Assembly: GCA_000752035.1 (NCBI GenBank)
Contig: CCFE01000013.1
Location: 1-64,000, forward strand
DNA: 64,000 nt
Source of the DNA: Bacillus rubiinfantis
GTDB lineage: Bacteria > Bacillota > Bacilli > Bacillales > Cytobacillaceae
Reading direction: 5' to 3'
The number at the start of each line of letters is the position of its first letter. Position 1 is the first letter of the stretch. Positions 8,204 to 16,373 of this stretch are shown piece after piece. The notes below the pieces were generated by a model. That model was not told where the DNA came from and searched no databases. It saw only the letters and a list, made by a program, of their open reading frames with translations. The translations under genes and the position numbers were made by a program.

Positions 8204-9445
8204 TTAATATTCAGGGTAGAGAATAAATTTGCTTGTCAACGTGTTCACGCGTTCACGTGCTTCGGCAAGCTTAGCTTCATTTTCATGATTTTTCAAGGTG
8301 TCGGCAATGATGGAGGCAATCTCATCCATTTCCGTTAGGCCAAATCCGCGTGTGGTAACAGCTGCTGTACCGATGCGGATGCCGCTTGTTACGAATGGGC
8401 TCTGCGTGTCAAATGGAATGGTGTTTTTATTAACTGTGATGCCAATTTCATCAAGTACGTGCTCGGCAACTTTTCCAGTCAACCCGATGGCTGAAACATC
8501 AATCAGCAGCAGGTGGTTATCAGTCCCACCGGACACGAGGGTTAGTCCCTCTTTTTGCAGACTTTCAGCGAGACGCTGGGCATTGGCGATAATCTGTTTG
8601 GCATAGTCTTTGAAGCTGTCCTGCAATGCTTCACCAAAGGCAACAGCTTTAGCCGCGATGACGTGCATTAACGGTCCGCCTTGGATACCAGGGAAGATTG
8701 ATTTATCGATTTTTTTGCCCCATTCCTCTTTGCAAAGAATCATCCCGCCACGTGGTCCGCGCAACGTTTTATGGGTAGTAGTCGTCACAAAATCCGCATA
8801 CGGAACCGGATTTTGATGCAGACCGGCAGCAACAAGGCCAGCAATATGGGCCATATCGACCATTAAATAGGCACCAATTTCATCCGCGATTTCACGGAAT
8901 TTGGCAAAATCAATTTCGCGCGGATAGGCGCTGGCACCGGCCACAATCAGCTTTGGCTTGTGCTCTAGAGCCTTAGCACGCACATCGTCATAATTAATTC
9001 GGTGGGTAACTTCGTCTACACCATATTCAACAAAGTTATATTGAATACCGCTGAAATTGACCGGACTGCCGTGGGTTAAATGGCCGCCGTGCGATAGATT
9101 CATTCCAAGCACGGTATCTCCTTGTTCAAGGATGGTGAAGTAAACTGCCATATTGGCTTGGGCTCCAGAGTGCGGTTGCACGTTCACATATTCGGCGCCG
9201 AAAATTTCCTTAGCCCGCTCACGTGCCAAGTTTTCAACAACATCGACATATTCACAACCGCCATAATAACGACGGCCTGGGTAGCCTTCTGCGTATTTGT
9301 TTGTTAAAACAGATCCTTGCGCTTCCATGACTGCTTCGCTGACAAAGTTTTCCGAAGCAATTAATTCAATTTTTCCCCGCTGCCGACCTAATTCTTGTTG
9401 AATTGCCTGAAAGACTTGCTCATCGCCTTGAGATAAATACTTCAT
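8204..9445 (-). CDS. glyA: Serine hydroxymethyltransferase
   Basis: A 413-residue PLP enzyme that interconverts serine plus tetrahydrofolate with glycine plus 5,10-methylene-tetrahydrofolate, the main cytosolic source of one-carbon units. The PLP lysine is K226 in TTTTHKTLRGPRGG, and the N-terminal IELIASENFVS motif is intact. ATG 9445 has GGGAGGGG nine bases upstream; an upstream in-frame start has no ribosome site. It follows ywlG as in B. subtilis. Downstream, where B. subtilis has upp and the atp operon, this genome has the sugar island. Confidence 0.98.
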   Translation of the reverse strand: MKYLSQGDEQVFQAIQQELGRQRGKIELIASENFVSEAVMEAQGSVLTNKYAEGYPGRRYYGGCEYVDVVENLARERAKEIFGAEYVNVQPHSGAQANMAVYFTILEQGDTVLGMNLSHGGHLTHGSPVNFSGIQYNFVEYGVDEVTHRINYDDVRAKALEHKPKLIVAGASAYPREIDFAKFREIADEIGAYLMVDMAHIAGLVAAGLHQNPVPYADFVTTTTHKTLRGPRGGMILCKEEWGKKIDKSIFPGIQGGPLMHVIAAKAVAFGEALQDSFKDYAKQIIANAQRLAESLQKEGLTLVSGGTDNHLLLIDVSAIGLTGKVAEHVLDEIGITVNKNTIPFDTQSPFVTSGIRIGTAAVTTRGFGLTEMDEIASIIADTLKNHENEAKLAEARERVNTLTSKFILYPEY

Positions 9446-9606
9446 CTCACAAATCCCCTCCCTTATGTACAAAAACAAAACAGTGTGAAAATTCCTTCTT
9501 TATTGTAGCATGTTTTTTCCGAAAAGAAAGATATTTAGCTACAGCTAGTATTCTTCATGTTAAGGTTAGCCACCTTCTTGAGCGATAGTGGCGCAATGGA
9601 AGATCG

Positions 9607-10173
9607 TTAGCTGCAGCTGGAGTTTTCCGGTTTGCGTTCATATACTGCCCGCTGGCCGCCGATTAATTTAGGCCGCGTTTTTGCCAGGGTGACAATCGCC
9701 TGCCCGACCGTTTTTTGCGCCACACGAACAGGCACGGCGACATGTTTTAAGTGCATGCCAATTAAGGTTTGCCCGATGTCAATCCCGGCATCGGCTTTGG
9801 CAAACTCAACGACAATGGCATCATCCAAATGGTCAAAGGCATACGTTGCCATAGCCCCGCCGGCATGCCGAACGGGAATCACGGAAACCTCTTCCAGCTG
9901 CCGCCGATGGGCTACCCCCCGTTCCATCACCAATGCTCGGTTTAAATGCTCACAGCATTGAAATGCCAACTCGACCCCTGTTTGTTCCTGAAGTCTTTTC
10001 AATGCTTGAAAAATCATTGCCGCAGTTTCAACCGTTCCTGCTGTTCCAATGCGTTCTCCAGCAACTTCACTCGTACTGCAGCCGACAACGAGCAGGTGGC
10101 CAGGTTTCAGCTCTGCCTGTTGCTGAAATTCGGTTAGAATCGCCTGAAGCTGTTTTTTCCATTCTTGAATCAT
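9607..10173 (-). CDS. ywlG: YwlG family protein (UPF0340, TIGR01440)
   Basis: A 188-residue conserved protein of unknown function. Recognisable stretches include LLVVGCSTSEVAGERIG, GVAHRRQLEEVSVIPVRHAGG and the end motif RPKLIGGQRAVY. ATG 10173 has AAAGGA nine bases upstream. It sits between rpiB and glyA exactly as in B. subtilis. No biochemical role is assigned to the family that I can name with confidence. Confidence 0.93.
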   Translation of the reverse strand: MIQEWKKQLQAILTEFQQQAELKPGHLLVVGCSTSEVAGERIGTAGTVETAAMIFQALKRLQEQTGVELAFQCCEHLNRALVMERGVAHRRQLEEVSVIPVRHAGGAMATYAFDHLDDAIVVEFAKADAGIDIGQTLIGMHLKHVAVPVRVAQKTVGQAIVTLAKTRPKLIGGQRAVYERKPENSSCS

Positions 10174-10237
10174 GGAATGCCGTCCTTTCGATTATTTTTT
10201 CAAAAACGGACGTGTGGAAAAAACACGCCCGCTGCTT

Positions 10238-10684
10238 TTACAAATGTTTATTTTCATATTCAGTGATTTTTCCGATACGACCTTCATGGCGGCCGCCTTC
10301 AAATTCACCAGTCAGCCAGATGGAGGCAATTTCACGGGCCAGTCCGGGACCAATCACGCGCTCGCCCATCGCCAGCATATTCGTGTCATTATGTGCTCTT
10401 GTTGCTTTGGCACTGAAGGTATCGTGGCAGAGGGCACAACGGATTCCTTTCACTTTGTTCGCTGCAATACTCATGCCAATCCCTGTGCCGCAGATTAAAA
10501 TCCCCCGGTCAAACTCACCGCTTGCCACCTTTTCAGCTACCGGCAGGGCATAATCCGGATAATCCACAGATGTCTCGCAATCACAGCCAAAATCCACATA
10601 TTCAATGTTAAGTTCCTCTAGCAGTTTAGCAATTTCCTGACGGATATGGATACCACCATGATCTGAAGCAAGTGCAACTTTCAT
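10238..10684 (-). CDS. rpiB: Ribose-5-phosphate isomerase B
   Basis: A 148-residue RpiB/LacAB-family isomerase that interconverts ribose 5-phosphate and ribulose 5-phosphate in the pentose phosphate pathway. The motifs ALASDHGG, GCDCETSVDYPDYA, GILICGTGIGMSIAANK (catalytic Cys) and HDTFSAKATRAHNDTNMLAMG are all present. ATG 10684 is placed by AGGAGG at eight bases; a TTG two codons earlier is too close to that site. It corresponds to YwlF of B. subtilis. Confidence 0.96.
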   Translation of the reverse strand: MKVALASDHGGIHIRQEIAKLLEELNIEYVDFGCDCETSVDYPDYALPVAEKVASGEFDRGILICGTGIGMSIAANKVKGIRCALCHDTFSAKATRAHNDTNMLAMGERVIGPGLAREIASIWLTGEFEGGRHEGRIGKITEYENKHL

Positions 10685-10800
10685 GCTCAATTCCTCCTAA
10701 TGATTATCTTTCTTCATTTTGACACACCACTGTGAAAAGATAAAGTATTCGCAACCTATTTTTCAAAGCTGACATAAGATAAAAAAGCCCTCTTGACGCG

Positions 10801-10863
10801 ATATATCCCTTTTGTGTAGACAGTTGGAAAAAGGCCCATACTGTTTACACTGGAGGGATATAT
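10801..10863. repeat. Long imperfect hairpin between ywlE and rpiB
   Basis: Two 24-base arms (10801-10824 and 10840-10863) pair at 20 of 24 positions around a 15-base loop, ending in ATATATCCCT and its complement. In the ywlE direction it is followed after about 20 bases by a T6 run, but not directly. It may be a weak terminator, an mRNA processing signal or the remnant of a palindromic element. Confidence 0.6.
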
Positions 10864-10879
10864 TCAATGTGCTGAGAGC

Positions 10880-11326
10880 TTAGTTTTCTATCGCTATTTT
10901 TTGAATCGCCTTGTCAATCAACGCTTCCAGTTCATGAAAGGTACTCTGGTATTGCTCTAGACTGCCGCCGTAAGGGTCAATAACGTCGAGTCCTCCTGGC
11001 ACACCGCAGAATTCTTTTAGCGTCAACACCTTGTCACTTGCATGGAGGTAATGCTGCTGAATCGAGCGTTTGTGGGAAAGGGTCATCGTTAGAATCAGGT
11101 CAGCCCAGTTTATCTCGGCATCAGTTAACAGCTGCGAACTGTGAGCGTAAGAAATTTCGTTTTCCTCCAGTACTTGCTTTGCATGTGCTGAAGCATCGGT
11201 TCCGTTTGCCGCGAAGATGCCTGCTGATTTGACCTCAATGCCGTCAATGTTTTTATGCTTTAAAATAGCCGCTGCCATTGGGCTTCTGCATGTATTGCCG
11301 GTACAGACAAACAAGATATGCCGCAC
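10880..11326 (-). CDS. ywlE: Protein-arginine phosphatase (YwlE, low-molecular-weight PTP fold)
   Basis: A 148-residue low-molecular-weight phosphatase. The active-site loop CTGNTCRSPMAAA has Thr after the nucleophilic Cys, the feature that suits YwlE to phospho-arginine rather than phospho-tyrosine. The general acid lies in DVIDPYGGS. YwlE reverses McsB-mediated arginine phosphorylation of CtsR, ClpC and other stress proteins. The start is GTG 11326 with AAAGGAGG upstream. Neighbours match the B. subtilis ywlC-ywlG order. Confidence 0.93.
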   Translation of the reverse strand: MRHILFVCTGNTCRSPMAAAILKHKNIDGIEVKSAGIFAANGTDASAHAKQVLEENEISYAHSSQLLTDAEINWADLILTMTLSHKRSIQQHYLHASDKVLTLKEFCGVPGGLDVIDPYGGSLEQYQSTFHELEALIDKAIQKIAIEN

Positions 11327-11491
11327 GGGGTATTCCTCCTTTAGGTTGTGGAAGTTACCTCTATTTTAGCACAAGAGTGTCCGCGCTAAAAATTGGCCGC
11401 TGTCCTTTTGACGACATGGGGAAAAACGCCATGCTATCGAGAAGTAACACCACGAGATCCGACAAGCTAGAAAAGGTTAAATCGGCCATTT

Positions 11492-12049
11492 TTAAAAAAA
11501 GCCACTAAGTAATTTGATGCCGAATGCCAGTAAGATTGCACCGCCGAGCGCCTCGCTGTAAGCTCCCAGCCAGCCGCGCACCTTCCTACCCAGTAGCAGT
11601 CCTGCCCAGGTTAATACCGTTGCCACAATCCCAAAGCAAATAATAACAAGCATTGTTTTAGCTCCATAAATCCCCAAGGTCAGGCCGACGGAAAAACTAT
11701 CAAGGCTCACACTTAAAGCAAACAGCCATAATCCGAACCCGACCGGAGTAATCATACTTTCAGCCTCTTTTTTCAAGCTTGACCAAATCATCTGCACCCC
11801 TAATATGATTAACAGCAAGCCCCCGAGCCAGGAGGCTAATGCACCAAATTGATCTGAGAGTAATTTCCCGGCGAATATGCCAATAAGCGGCATCAGGACG
11901 TGAAATAATCCGATAATGATGCCGATGTGCAGTATTTTTCGCAGCCGTAATTTGTACATTCCCATCCCTAGTCCGACAGAAAATGCATCCATACCCAATG
12001 CCGCTGCCATGACTATAAGCGTTACCAATTCTCCAACCATTTCTGCCAT
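11492..12049 (-). CDS. mntP: Manganese efflux pump MntP (YwlD)
   Basis: A 185-residue membrane protein with about six helices arranged as two inverted halves, each carrying a conserved Asp motif (GMDAFSVGLGMG and SLDSFSVGLTLG). The MntP family exports Mn2+ when cellular manganese is excessive. ATG 12049 has AAGGGG eight bases upstream. I see no yybP-ykoY manganese riboswitch in the upstream 300 bases, although that element controls many relatives. Confidence 0.93.
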   Translation of the reverse strand: MAEMVGELVTLIVMAAALGMDAFSVGLGMGMYKLRLRKILHIGIIIGLFHVLMPLIGIFAGKLLSDQFGALASWLGGLLLIILGVQMIWSSLKKEAESMITPVGFGLWLFALSVSLDSFSVGLTLGIYGAKTMLVIICFGIVATVLTWAGLLLGRKVRGWLGAYSEALGGAILLAFGIKLLSGFF

Positions 12050-12142
12050 TTTCTCTGCCCCCTTGGACTAACTAATTCAACCTATGCACGTCCAAAAAGA
12101 TTTAGAAGCAGTAAATGGGAAATAACCTCAACGTTATAGCAC

Positions 12143-12200
12143 AAAAAAAACACCAAACCGCTCTTAGGAAATAAGCATGTTTGATGATGTTAAATCGGTG
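12143..12200 (-). terminator. Probable intrinsic terminator of ywlC
   Basis: In the minus-strand transcript CACCGA (complement of 12195-12200) can pair with TTTGGTG and is followed by eight T (12143-12150). The loop is long, so it is less certain than the other terminators. Confidence 0.55.
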
Positions 12201-12223
12201 CTGTTGTTAAATTGATTGCCTTC

Positions 12224-12322
12224 GGTGGCGCTTTTTCGGTGGTGCCTCTTTCTTTGGTGGTGCTTCTTTTTTCGGTGGTGCCTGGCACCCTTCGTGGACA
12301 ATTGTCCACGTGGAGTGTACAC
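12224..12322 (+). repeat. GGTGCC-type dispersed repeat, copy 1
   Basis: Four GGTGGYGC words at 12224, 12238, 12256 and 12274 lead into the core GGTGCCTGGCACCCTTCG and then an 18-bp perfect palindrome CGTGGACAATTGTCCACG. It fills much of the ywlC-mntP gap and is not coding. Other copies: 15890, 21659, 42981, 44844, 48141, 49989 and 52493. Confidence 0.85.
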
Positions 12323-12356
12323 TTTGTAAAGTTTTTACTATAATGTCTGAAACCGG

Positions 12357-13406
12357 TTATTCAGTGATGATTTTTCCGCCGGCTGCCTTTTCCAAGCGGT
12401 TCATGATTGCATGTCCTACTCCTGAATACGGGAATATTTCACTGTATATGATTTCAACTTTTCTTTGATTAAAGACCCTAAGAGTGTCATAAAGCGCGGC
12501 GGCAATGGTTTCCAGTTCAGATCTGCGCCCGCAGGCAAGGACGACATCGGCGGCATACTGATCCACAAACTCCTCCGTCGTGAGAACGCCGACTCGCAAG
12601 CCTTTTTGGCGCTGTTCATCGACCAAGCTTTGCAGAAATTCCCTTGTGCCTGACACCAAATACAGCGGGGCATTAGGGGCGTAATGGCGGTATTTCATCC
12701 CCGGTGCTTTTGGTCGGGCCTCTCCCTCTGTTTTCATTAATGCTGGATCGACATTCACTTGGCCAATTACCGCTTGCAGCTGCTCCTGCGTGACTCCGCC
12801 TGGACGTAAGATTACTGGCGGTTCCTCGGTACAGTCCACTACAGTTGATTCGACGCCAACACCGGTTGCACCACCATCGACGATACCAGCAATTTTTCCA
12901 TTTAAATCCTCTAATACATGGGCGGCAGTCGTCGGACTTGGTTTTCCTGAACTGTTGGCGCTCGGGGCGGCAATTGGCAACGCGCATTGTCTAAGAAGTG
13001 CGGCAGCGACTGGATGGTCTGGCATTCTGACCGCAACGGTATCAAGACCAGCAGTTGCCTTTTCTGAAAGAACCCCTGGTTTCCTCTTAAAAATAAGCGT
13101 CAACGGACCTGGCCAAAAGGCATTCATTAGTGCTTCCGCTACTGGCGGCACCTCCAGTACAAAACGGTCAAGCTGAGCTCTATCTGCAATATGAATGATT
13201 AACGGGTTATCCCCAGGCCGTCCTTTAGCTGCGAAAATCTTCGCTACCGCTTCGTCGCTTTCGGCATTGCCTCCGAGCCCATAAACTGTTTCTGTCGGCA
13301 AGGCAACTACTTCATTGTCGCGTAATATTTGCGCTGCATCCACAATCTGTGGATTACCAACAAGATTATCCACAGATTTATCCACTATCCATACTTTTGT
13401 ATCCAT
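12357..13406 (-). CDS. ywlC: L-threonylcarbamoyladenylate synthase (Sua5/TsaC)
   Basis: A 349-residue two-domain Sua5 protein that makes threonylcarbamoyl-AMP from threonine, bicarbonate and ATP for the t6A37 modification of ANN-decoding tRNAs. The YrdC domain is clear (VVALPTETVYGLGGNA, KIFAAKGRPGDNPLIIHI, PIAAPSANSSGKPSPT). The C-terminal Sua5 domain follows the linker APGMKYRHYAPNAPL. ATG 13406 has AAGGTGG six bases upstream. That ribosome site overlaps one of the DnaA-box-like sequences. Confidence 0.96.
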   Translation of the reverse strand: MDTKVWIVDKSVDNLVGNPQIVDAAQILRDNEVVALPTETVYGLGGNAESDEAVAKIFAAKGRPGDNPLIIHIADRAQLDRFVLEVPPVAEALMNAFWPGPLTLIFKRKPGVLSEKATAGLDTVAVRMPDHPVAAALLRQCALPIAAPSANSSGKPSPTTAAHVLEDLNGKIAGIVDGGATGVGVESTVVDCTEEPPVILRPGGVTQEQLQAVIGQVNVDPALMKTEGEARPKAPGMKYRHYAPNAPLYLVSGTREFLQSLVDEQRQKGLRVGVLTTEEFVDQYAADVVLACGRRSELETIAAALYDTLRVFNQRKVEIIYSEIFPYSGVGHAIMNRLEKAAGGKIITE

Positions 13407-13631
13407 ACTTATCCACCTTCATTTATTCGTGTGATCATAATCGAAATTTGGCGAAATTAGGCGTTTTATCATAACTATTATCACTTAATACGTTTGCAAG
13501 TATAAAAGAAGGTGGGGCTAATTACAAGGTTTATCCACAAATTGTGCATAAAATAGGTGAAAAGGTGGATAACTTTGGGGATATATCCACAATATTATAA
13601 GGAAAGTTTTAAGAATACCGAGTTATCCACA
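13348..13631. promoter_or_regulatory. DnaA-box cluster between ywlC and ywlB
   Basis: Three perfect TTATCCACA boxes (13366, 13531, 13623) and six one-mismatch boxes (13348 and 13543 and 13564 on the complement; 13378, 13409, 13583) lie within 284 bases. They span the first codons of ywlC, the gap and the last codons of ywlB. As I recall, B. subtilis has a DnaA-binding cluster at ywlC, one of several that titrate DnaA away from the origin. Homologous function is inferred from the conserved location and the box density. Confidence 0.8.
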
Positions 13632-14041
13632 TTCAAAATATGTCGAATATGTTGGGAATTTTCCATTTCTTGTGGAAGCTCCTCTTGGTTTATTTCTCGG
13701 AATCCCATCAACTCGAAAAATGGTACGGTCACTTTTTTGTTGGTCGCTAAAAGTAAACTTTCTAGTCCTGTTTCTTTGGCAAATCTCACCCCCTGCTCAA
13801 GCAGGGCGAAGATTTTTTGCTGGGCTTGTCCAGGTGCTACGACCAAGGAGCGCAGCAGTCCTGAATGTTGGTAGATTTCTACTCCCAGCGTGCCTTTGAT
13901 GTTGCTATCATCGTCCTCAAGTACAAGGAAGGAGCCGATTGTTTCTGGAGATAGCCCCTCCGCTGCAAGTTCCGCTCTTATGAGAAATTCCTTTAGCCGC
14001 TCTAGGTCAGTGCTCACTGCCCTTCTGATTGTATACTCCAT
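13595..14041 (-). CDS. ywlB: GNAT-family acetyltransferase-like protein YwlB
   Basis: A 148-residue protein with the GNAT fold: an N-terminal IRRAVSTDLERLKEFLIRA, a central LRSLVVAPGQAQQKIFALLE stretch (a degenerate acetyl-CoA loop, without a clear RxxGxG) and the end motif VPFFELMGFREI. The substrate is unknown. It sits between spoIIR and ywlC as ywlB does in B. subtilis. Its last codons contain a perfect DnaA box. Confidence 0.85.
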   Translation of the reverse strand: MEYTIRRAVSTDLERLKEFLIRAELAAEGLSPETIGSFLVLEDDDSNIKGTLGVEIYQHSGLLRSLVVAPGQAQQKIFALLEQGVRFAKETGLESLLLATNKKVTVPFFELMGFREINQEELPQEMENSQHIRHILNVDNSVFLKLSL

Positions 14042-14159
14042 ACTATTTCCACCTCGTTTTTTTATCCTACTCTATGAATATGGAAAAATAAGAGAAATAG
14101 AACAAAGAATTCTAGTATTTTTATCAAAAGAGAGAGTAGCGCGGCTCCAGCGGGTGGGC

Positions 14160-14228
14160 GCTGATATATTTCGATTTGTGCTGATATATTTGTTTTTTCG
14201 CTGATATCCTGCTCGTTTGCACTGATAT
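14160..14228 (+). repeat. GCTGATAT word array, locus 1
   Basis: (G/A)CTGATAT recurs at 14160, 14180, 14200 and 14221, spacings 20, 20 and 21 bases, with unrelated linkers. It lies in the ywlB-spoIIR gap. The same word and spacing recur at 27179. Apart from this array and the spoIIR terminator I see nothing in 14042-14354. Confidence 0.8.
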
Positions 14229-14314
14229 AACTGGGAGTGCGCCAACATTTCCGGATACTCGTAAATACATGATGCTACTTCACCACAAAATAGTTGGTAT
14301 TACCCTAATTACAT

Positions 14315-14346
14315 CGAAAAACCAGCCCTTATTTCAGGGCTGGCCT
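14315..14346 (-). terminator. Intrinsic terminator of spoIIR
   Basis: Minus-strand CCAGCCCT and AGGGCTGG arms with a six-base loop followed by TTTTT, just after the spoIIR stop. Confidence 0.9.
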
Positions 14347-14354
14347 CATCTCAA

Positions 14355-15323
14355 TTAGTTAAATAATTTCCCCCATAGCTCTGCAGCGAAAAATTTCACT
14401 TTAACCGGCTGTTCGTCTTCTTTTGTGTATACAGGTGATTTTTTCTGCTGCTTTACTTTTTCTGACTCGGAATCTTTTATCTCCTCTTGCTTTTCAGGCT
14501 TAGCATCCCCTGATACCGCCGCTTTTTCTTGTGGGGTATCGCTTTCAATCGCCCCATTTACAGGAGTAGCTTTTTCCTCAACAGGTTTTTGAATAGGTGA
14601 TACTGATTCTGTTTGTTCGTCTTCAGATGCTTGGTCATTTGGGTTTTGTTCTTCCACAGATGCTTGGTCATCCTGTTTTTGCTCAGGTCTAGCAGTCTGT
14701 GCTGAGTCCTTCGTTTCCTCGGACCTCAAAGAAGCGTCTGCCTCGTTATCTGGTTCAGCGGCACCGGCCGTCTCGATTTCGGAATGACTTTCCTTATCCT
14801 CAAAGCCCTCACTGCTCACTGCCACACCATTTGAAAAATCAAGAAAACATAACGGCGGATACAGGACGCACCACCAATTCGCTCCTTCACCGCTGCCCAG
14901 CGTAATTAAGATTGCTTGGTATTTACCTGCAGGATATAAAAATTGGCCATACAATTTAGTTGGAAATTGCACCTTGCGAAACTCGACTTTAACAGACTGG
15001 TCAGAGCCTTGTTCACGGACTGTTTTTTCAGCAATTTTTTGGATTTCCGGAAGCTTGGAGTTAATCACCTCTTTCGCTTTTTCCTTCGAGGTTAAGTCCT
15101 TGACCCAAAGTTCCACTTTGGCATTCACGGCATCCCGGACTTTTCGCTTAATCGCTTGATCCTCTTCAAAGTCACTATTGGCGAGGATCCTCAGCCGAAT
15201 TGCTTCTCCTGGGATGACAATCGACTCCTTAGCAGCCGCCTCTGTTTTTGGTATATATAAATGCAGCACTGTGGCTAGCGATAATACAGCTAAATACAAC
15301 CATACAACTAGTTTACTTTTCAT
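14355..15323 (-). CDS. spoIIR: Stage II sporulation protein R
   Basis: A 322-residue SpoIIR. This forespore-made, secreted protein triggers SpoIIGA-dependent processing of pro-sigma-E in the mother cell. A signal or anchor helix (KLVVWLYLAVLSLATVLHLY) precedes the conserved core (IRLRILANSDFEEDQAIKRK, and NWWCVLYPPLCFLDFSNG). Between the core and a short conserved tail (VKVKFFAAELWGKLF) lies an acidic, Gln/Glu/Ser/Pro-rich stretch of about 115 residues. That makes the protein about 100 residues longer than the 224 I recall for B. subtilis. Start ATG 15323 has GAAGGGACGG about a dozen bases upstream; the longer reading lacks a ribosome site. Confidence 0.93.
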   Translation of the reverse strand: MKSKLVVWLYLAVLSLATVLHLYIPKTEAAAKESIVIPGEAIRLRILANSDFEEDQAIKRKVRDAVNAKVELWVKDLTSKEKAKEVINSKLPEIQKIAEKTVREQGSDQSVKVEFRKVQFPTKLYGQFLYPAGKYQAILITLGSGEGANWWCVLYPPLCFLDFSNGVAVSSEGFEDKESHSEIETAGAAEPDNEADASLRSEETKDSAQTARPEQKQDDQASVEEQNPNDQASEDEQTESVSPIQKPVEEKATPVNGAIESDTPQEKAAVSGDAKPEKQEEIKDSESEKVKQQKKSPVYTKEDEQPVKVKFFAAELWGKLFN

Positions 15324-15427
15324 TTTCCAGCACCGTCCCTTCGTTATCCTCATTGTGGACAAAATGCCAGAATCTTAAACTAGTAATTTTTAAAAATCTA
15401 GTAAATTCCTTAGAGTGGAATTTTTTG

Positions 15428-15456
15428 AAAAAAGCTCCGGAGACTATTCTCCGAAG
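15428..15456 (-). terminator. Intrinsic terminator overlapping the 3' end of prmC
   Basis: Minus-strand CTTCGGAGA and TCTCCGGAG arms (15448-15456 and 15435-15443) with a four-base loop and a T6 run. The prmC stop codon lies in the hairpin. Confidence 0.88.
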
Positions 15457-16373
15457 CCGATTACAGCAAATACCATTCGATCCTTGCCATTTATGTCATT
15501 GACAACCTCAATGTGTGCACTTGGGAAGGTCCCTTGCAGCAAAGCCGCAACTGCCTTGCCCTGGCCGGCGCCAATTTCAAAGCAGACCAACGCACGTGAT
15601 GCGAGTACTTGCGATAGTTCATCCATAAAGCGACGGTAAAAATCAAGCCCGTCCTCTCCGGCAAACAGCGCTCCGTGGGGCTCGTGCTCGGTTACGACCT
15701 CAGACATTGACTCCATGTCTCCCAAGGGAATATAAGGCGGATTCGACATCACCACATCTAGTTGCATACCCCGCTCGATAAACGGCTGCAGCAAATCGCC
15801 TTGAAAAAACTCCACATCCGTCCCCAGCACATCAGCATTCCCGCGCGCCACCTCCAGCGCCGCAGCGGAAATATCGGTTGCGAAAACCATGGTGCCTTCA
15901 TTGGTGCCTGGCACCCTTCGTGGACATTTGTCCGCCCCCAGTGGACAGTCTGCTTCCAATTCTAGCTTCATGGTGATGGCGATGGCGCCGGTGCCGGTGC
16001 CGATGTCTGCGAGTTGGAGTCCTTGATTGTCGATGCCAAACAGCCTTTTGATCCGTTCCAGTGTACCGTATACGAGCTCTTCAGTTTCCGGGCGGGGGAT
16101 GAGGACAGCGGGATTAACAGTGAATCGCCTGCCGTAGAATTCCTCGTAACCGATAATGTATTGCACCGGAACGCCCTCAGCATGCTCGTGGACGACATCG
16201 CAATAGCGTGTCCACACCTCATCCGCTAGTTCTTCACGCATATTGGCGAACAGCTGCGTCCGCGACATGTCGCTGACATGGCACAGCAGCAGCTCCCCCG
16301 CATTTTCGTCTCGACCAGCTGCCGTTAAAAAAGAAGAAGCCCATTTCAGAGCTTCGAATACTTTTTTACTCAT
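15444..16373 (-). CDS. prmC: Release factor glutamine N5-methyltransferase, with a repeat-derived insertion
   Basis: A 309-residue S-adenosylmethionine-dependent enzyme that methylates the Gln of the GGQ motif in release factors RF1 and RF2. The SAM-binding motif (LADIGTGTGAIAITM) and catalytic NPPY (VVMSNPPYIPLG) are intact, and the N-terminal substrate domain has VPVQYIIGYEEFYGR and LIPRPETEELV. Between motif I and the acidic motif (VFATDIS) there are about 20 extra residues (CPLGADKCPRRVPGTNEGTM). They are the antisense translation of a GGTGCC repeat (15890-15948) in a frame without stops. The protein is about 20 residues over the family's usual 288. ATG 16373 overlaps the end of prfA, so the two are translationally coupled. 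Confidence 0.95.
   Translation of the reverse strand: MSKKVFEALKWASSFLTAAGRDENAGELLLCHVSDMSRTQLFANMREELADEVWTRYCDVVHEHAEGVPVQYIIGYEEFYGRRFTVNPAVLIPRPETEELVYGTLERIKRLFGIDNQGLQLADIGTGTGAIAITMKLELEADCPLGADKCPRRVPGTNEGTMVFATDISAAALEVARGNADVLGTDVEFFQGDLLQPFIERGMQLDVVMSNPPYIPLGDMESMSEVVTEHEPHGALFAGEDGLDFYRRFMDELSQVLASRALVCFEIGAGQGKAVAALLQGTFPSAHIEVVNDINGKDRMVFAVIGFGE
15890..15948 (+). repeat. GGTGCC-type dispersed repeat, copy 2, inside prmC
   Basis: GGTGCC words at 15891 and 15903 (12 apart), then GGCACCCTTCGTGGACA, TTTGTCC and a terminal GTGGACAG. It lies antisense in prmC and keeps the reading frame open. Confidence 0.88.

Noticed and set aside
9446..9606. Riboswitch or PurR box upstream of glyA
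   Set aside because: The 160-base gap shows a TTCCGAA-like string but no second box at proper spacing, and no aptamer-like structure.
12050..12356. yybP-ykoY manganese riboswitch for mntP
   Set aside because: None of the conserved internal-loop sequences were found; the gap is explained by a terminator and a GGTGCC repeat.
12673..12987. Arg/Cys-rich gene inside ywlC
   Set aside because: It is an alternate-frame shadow of a confidently identified gene.
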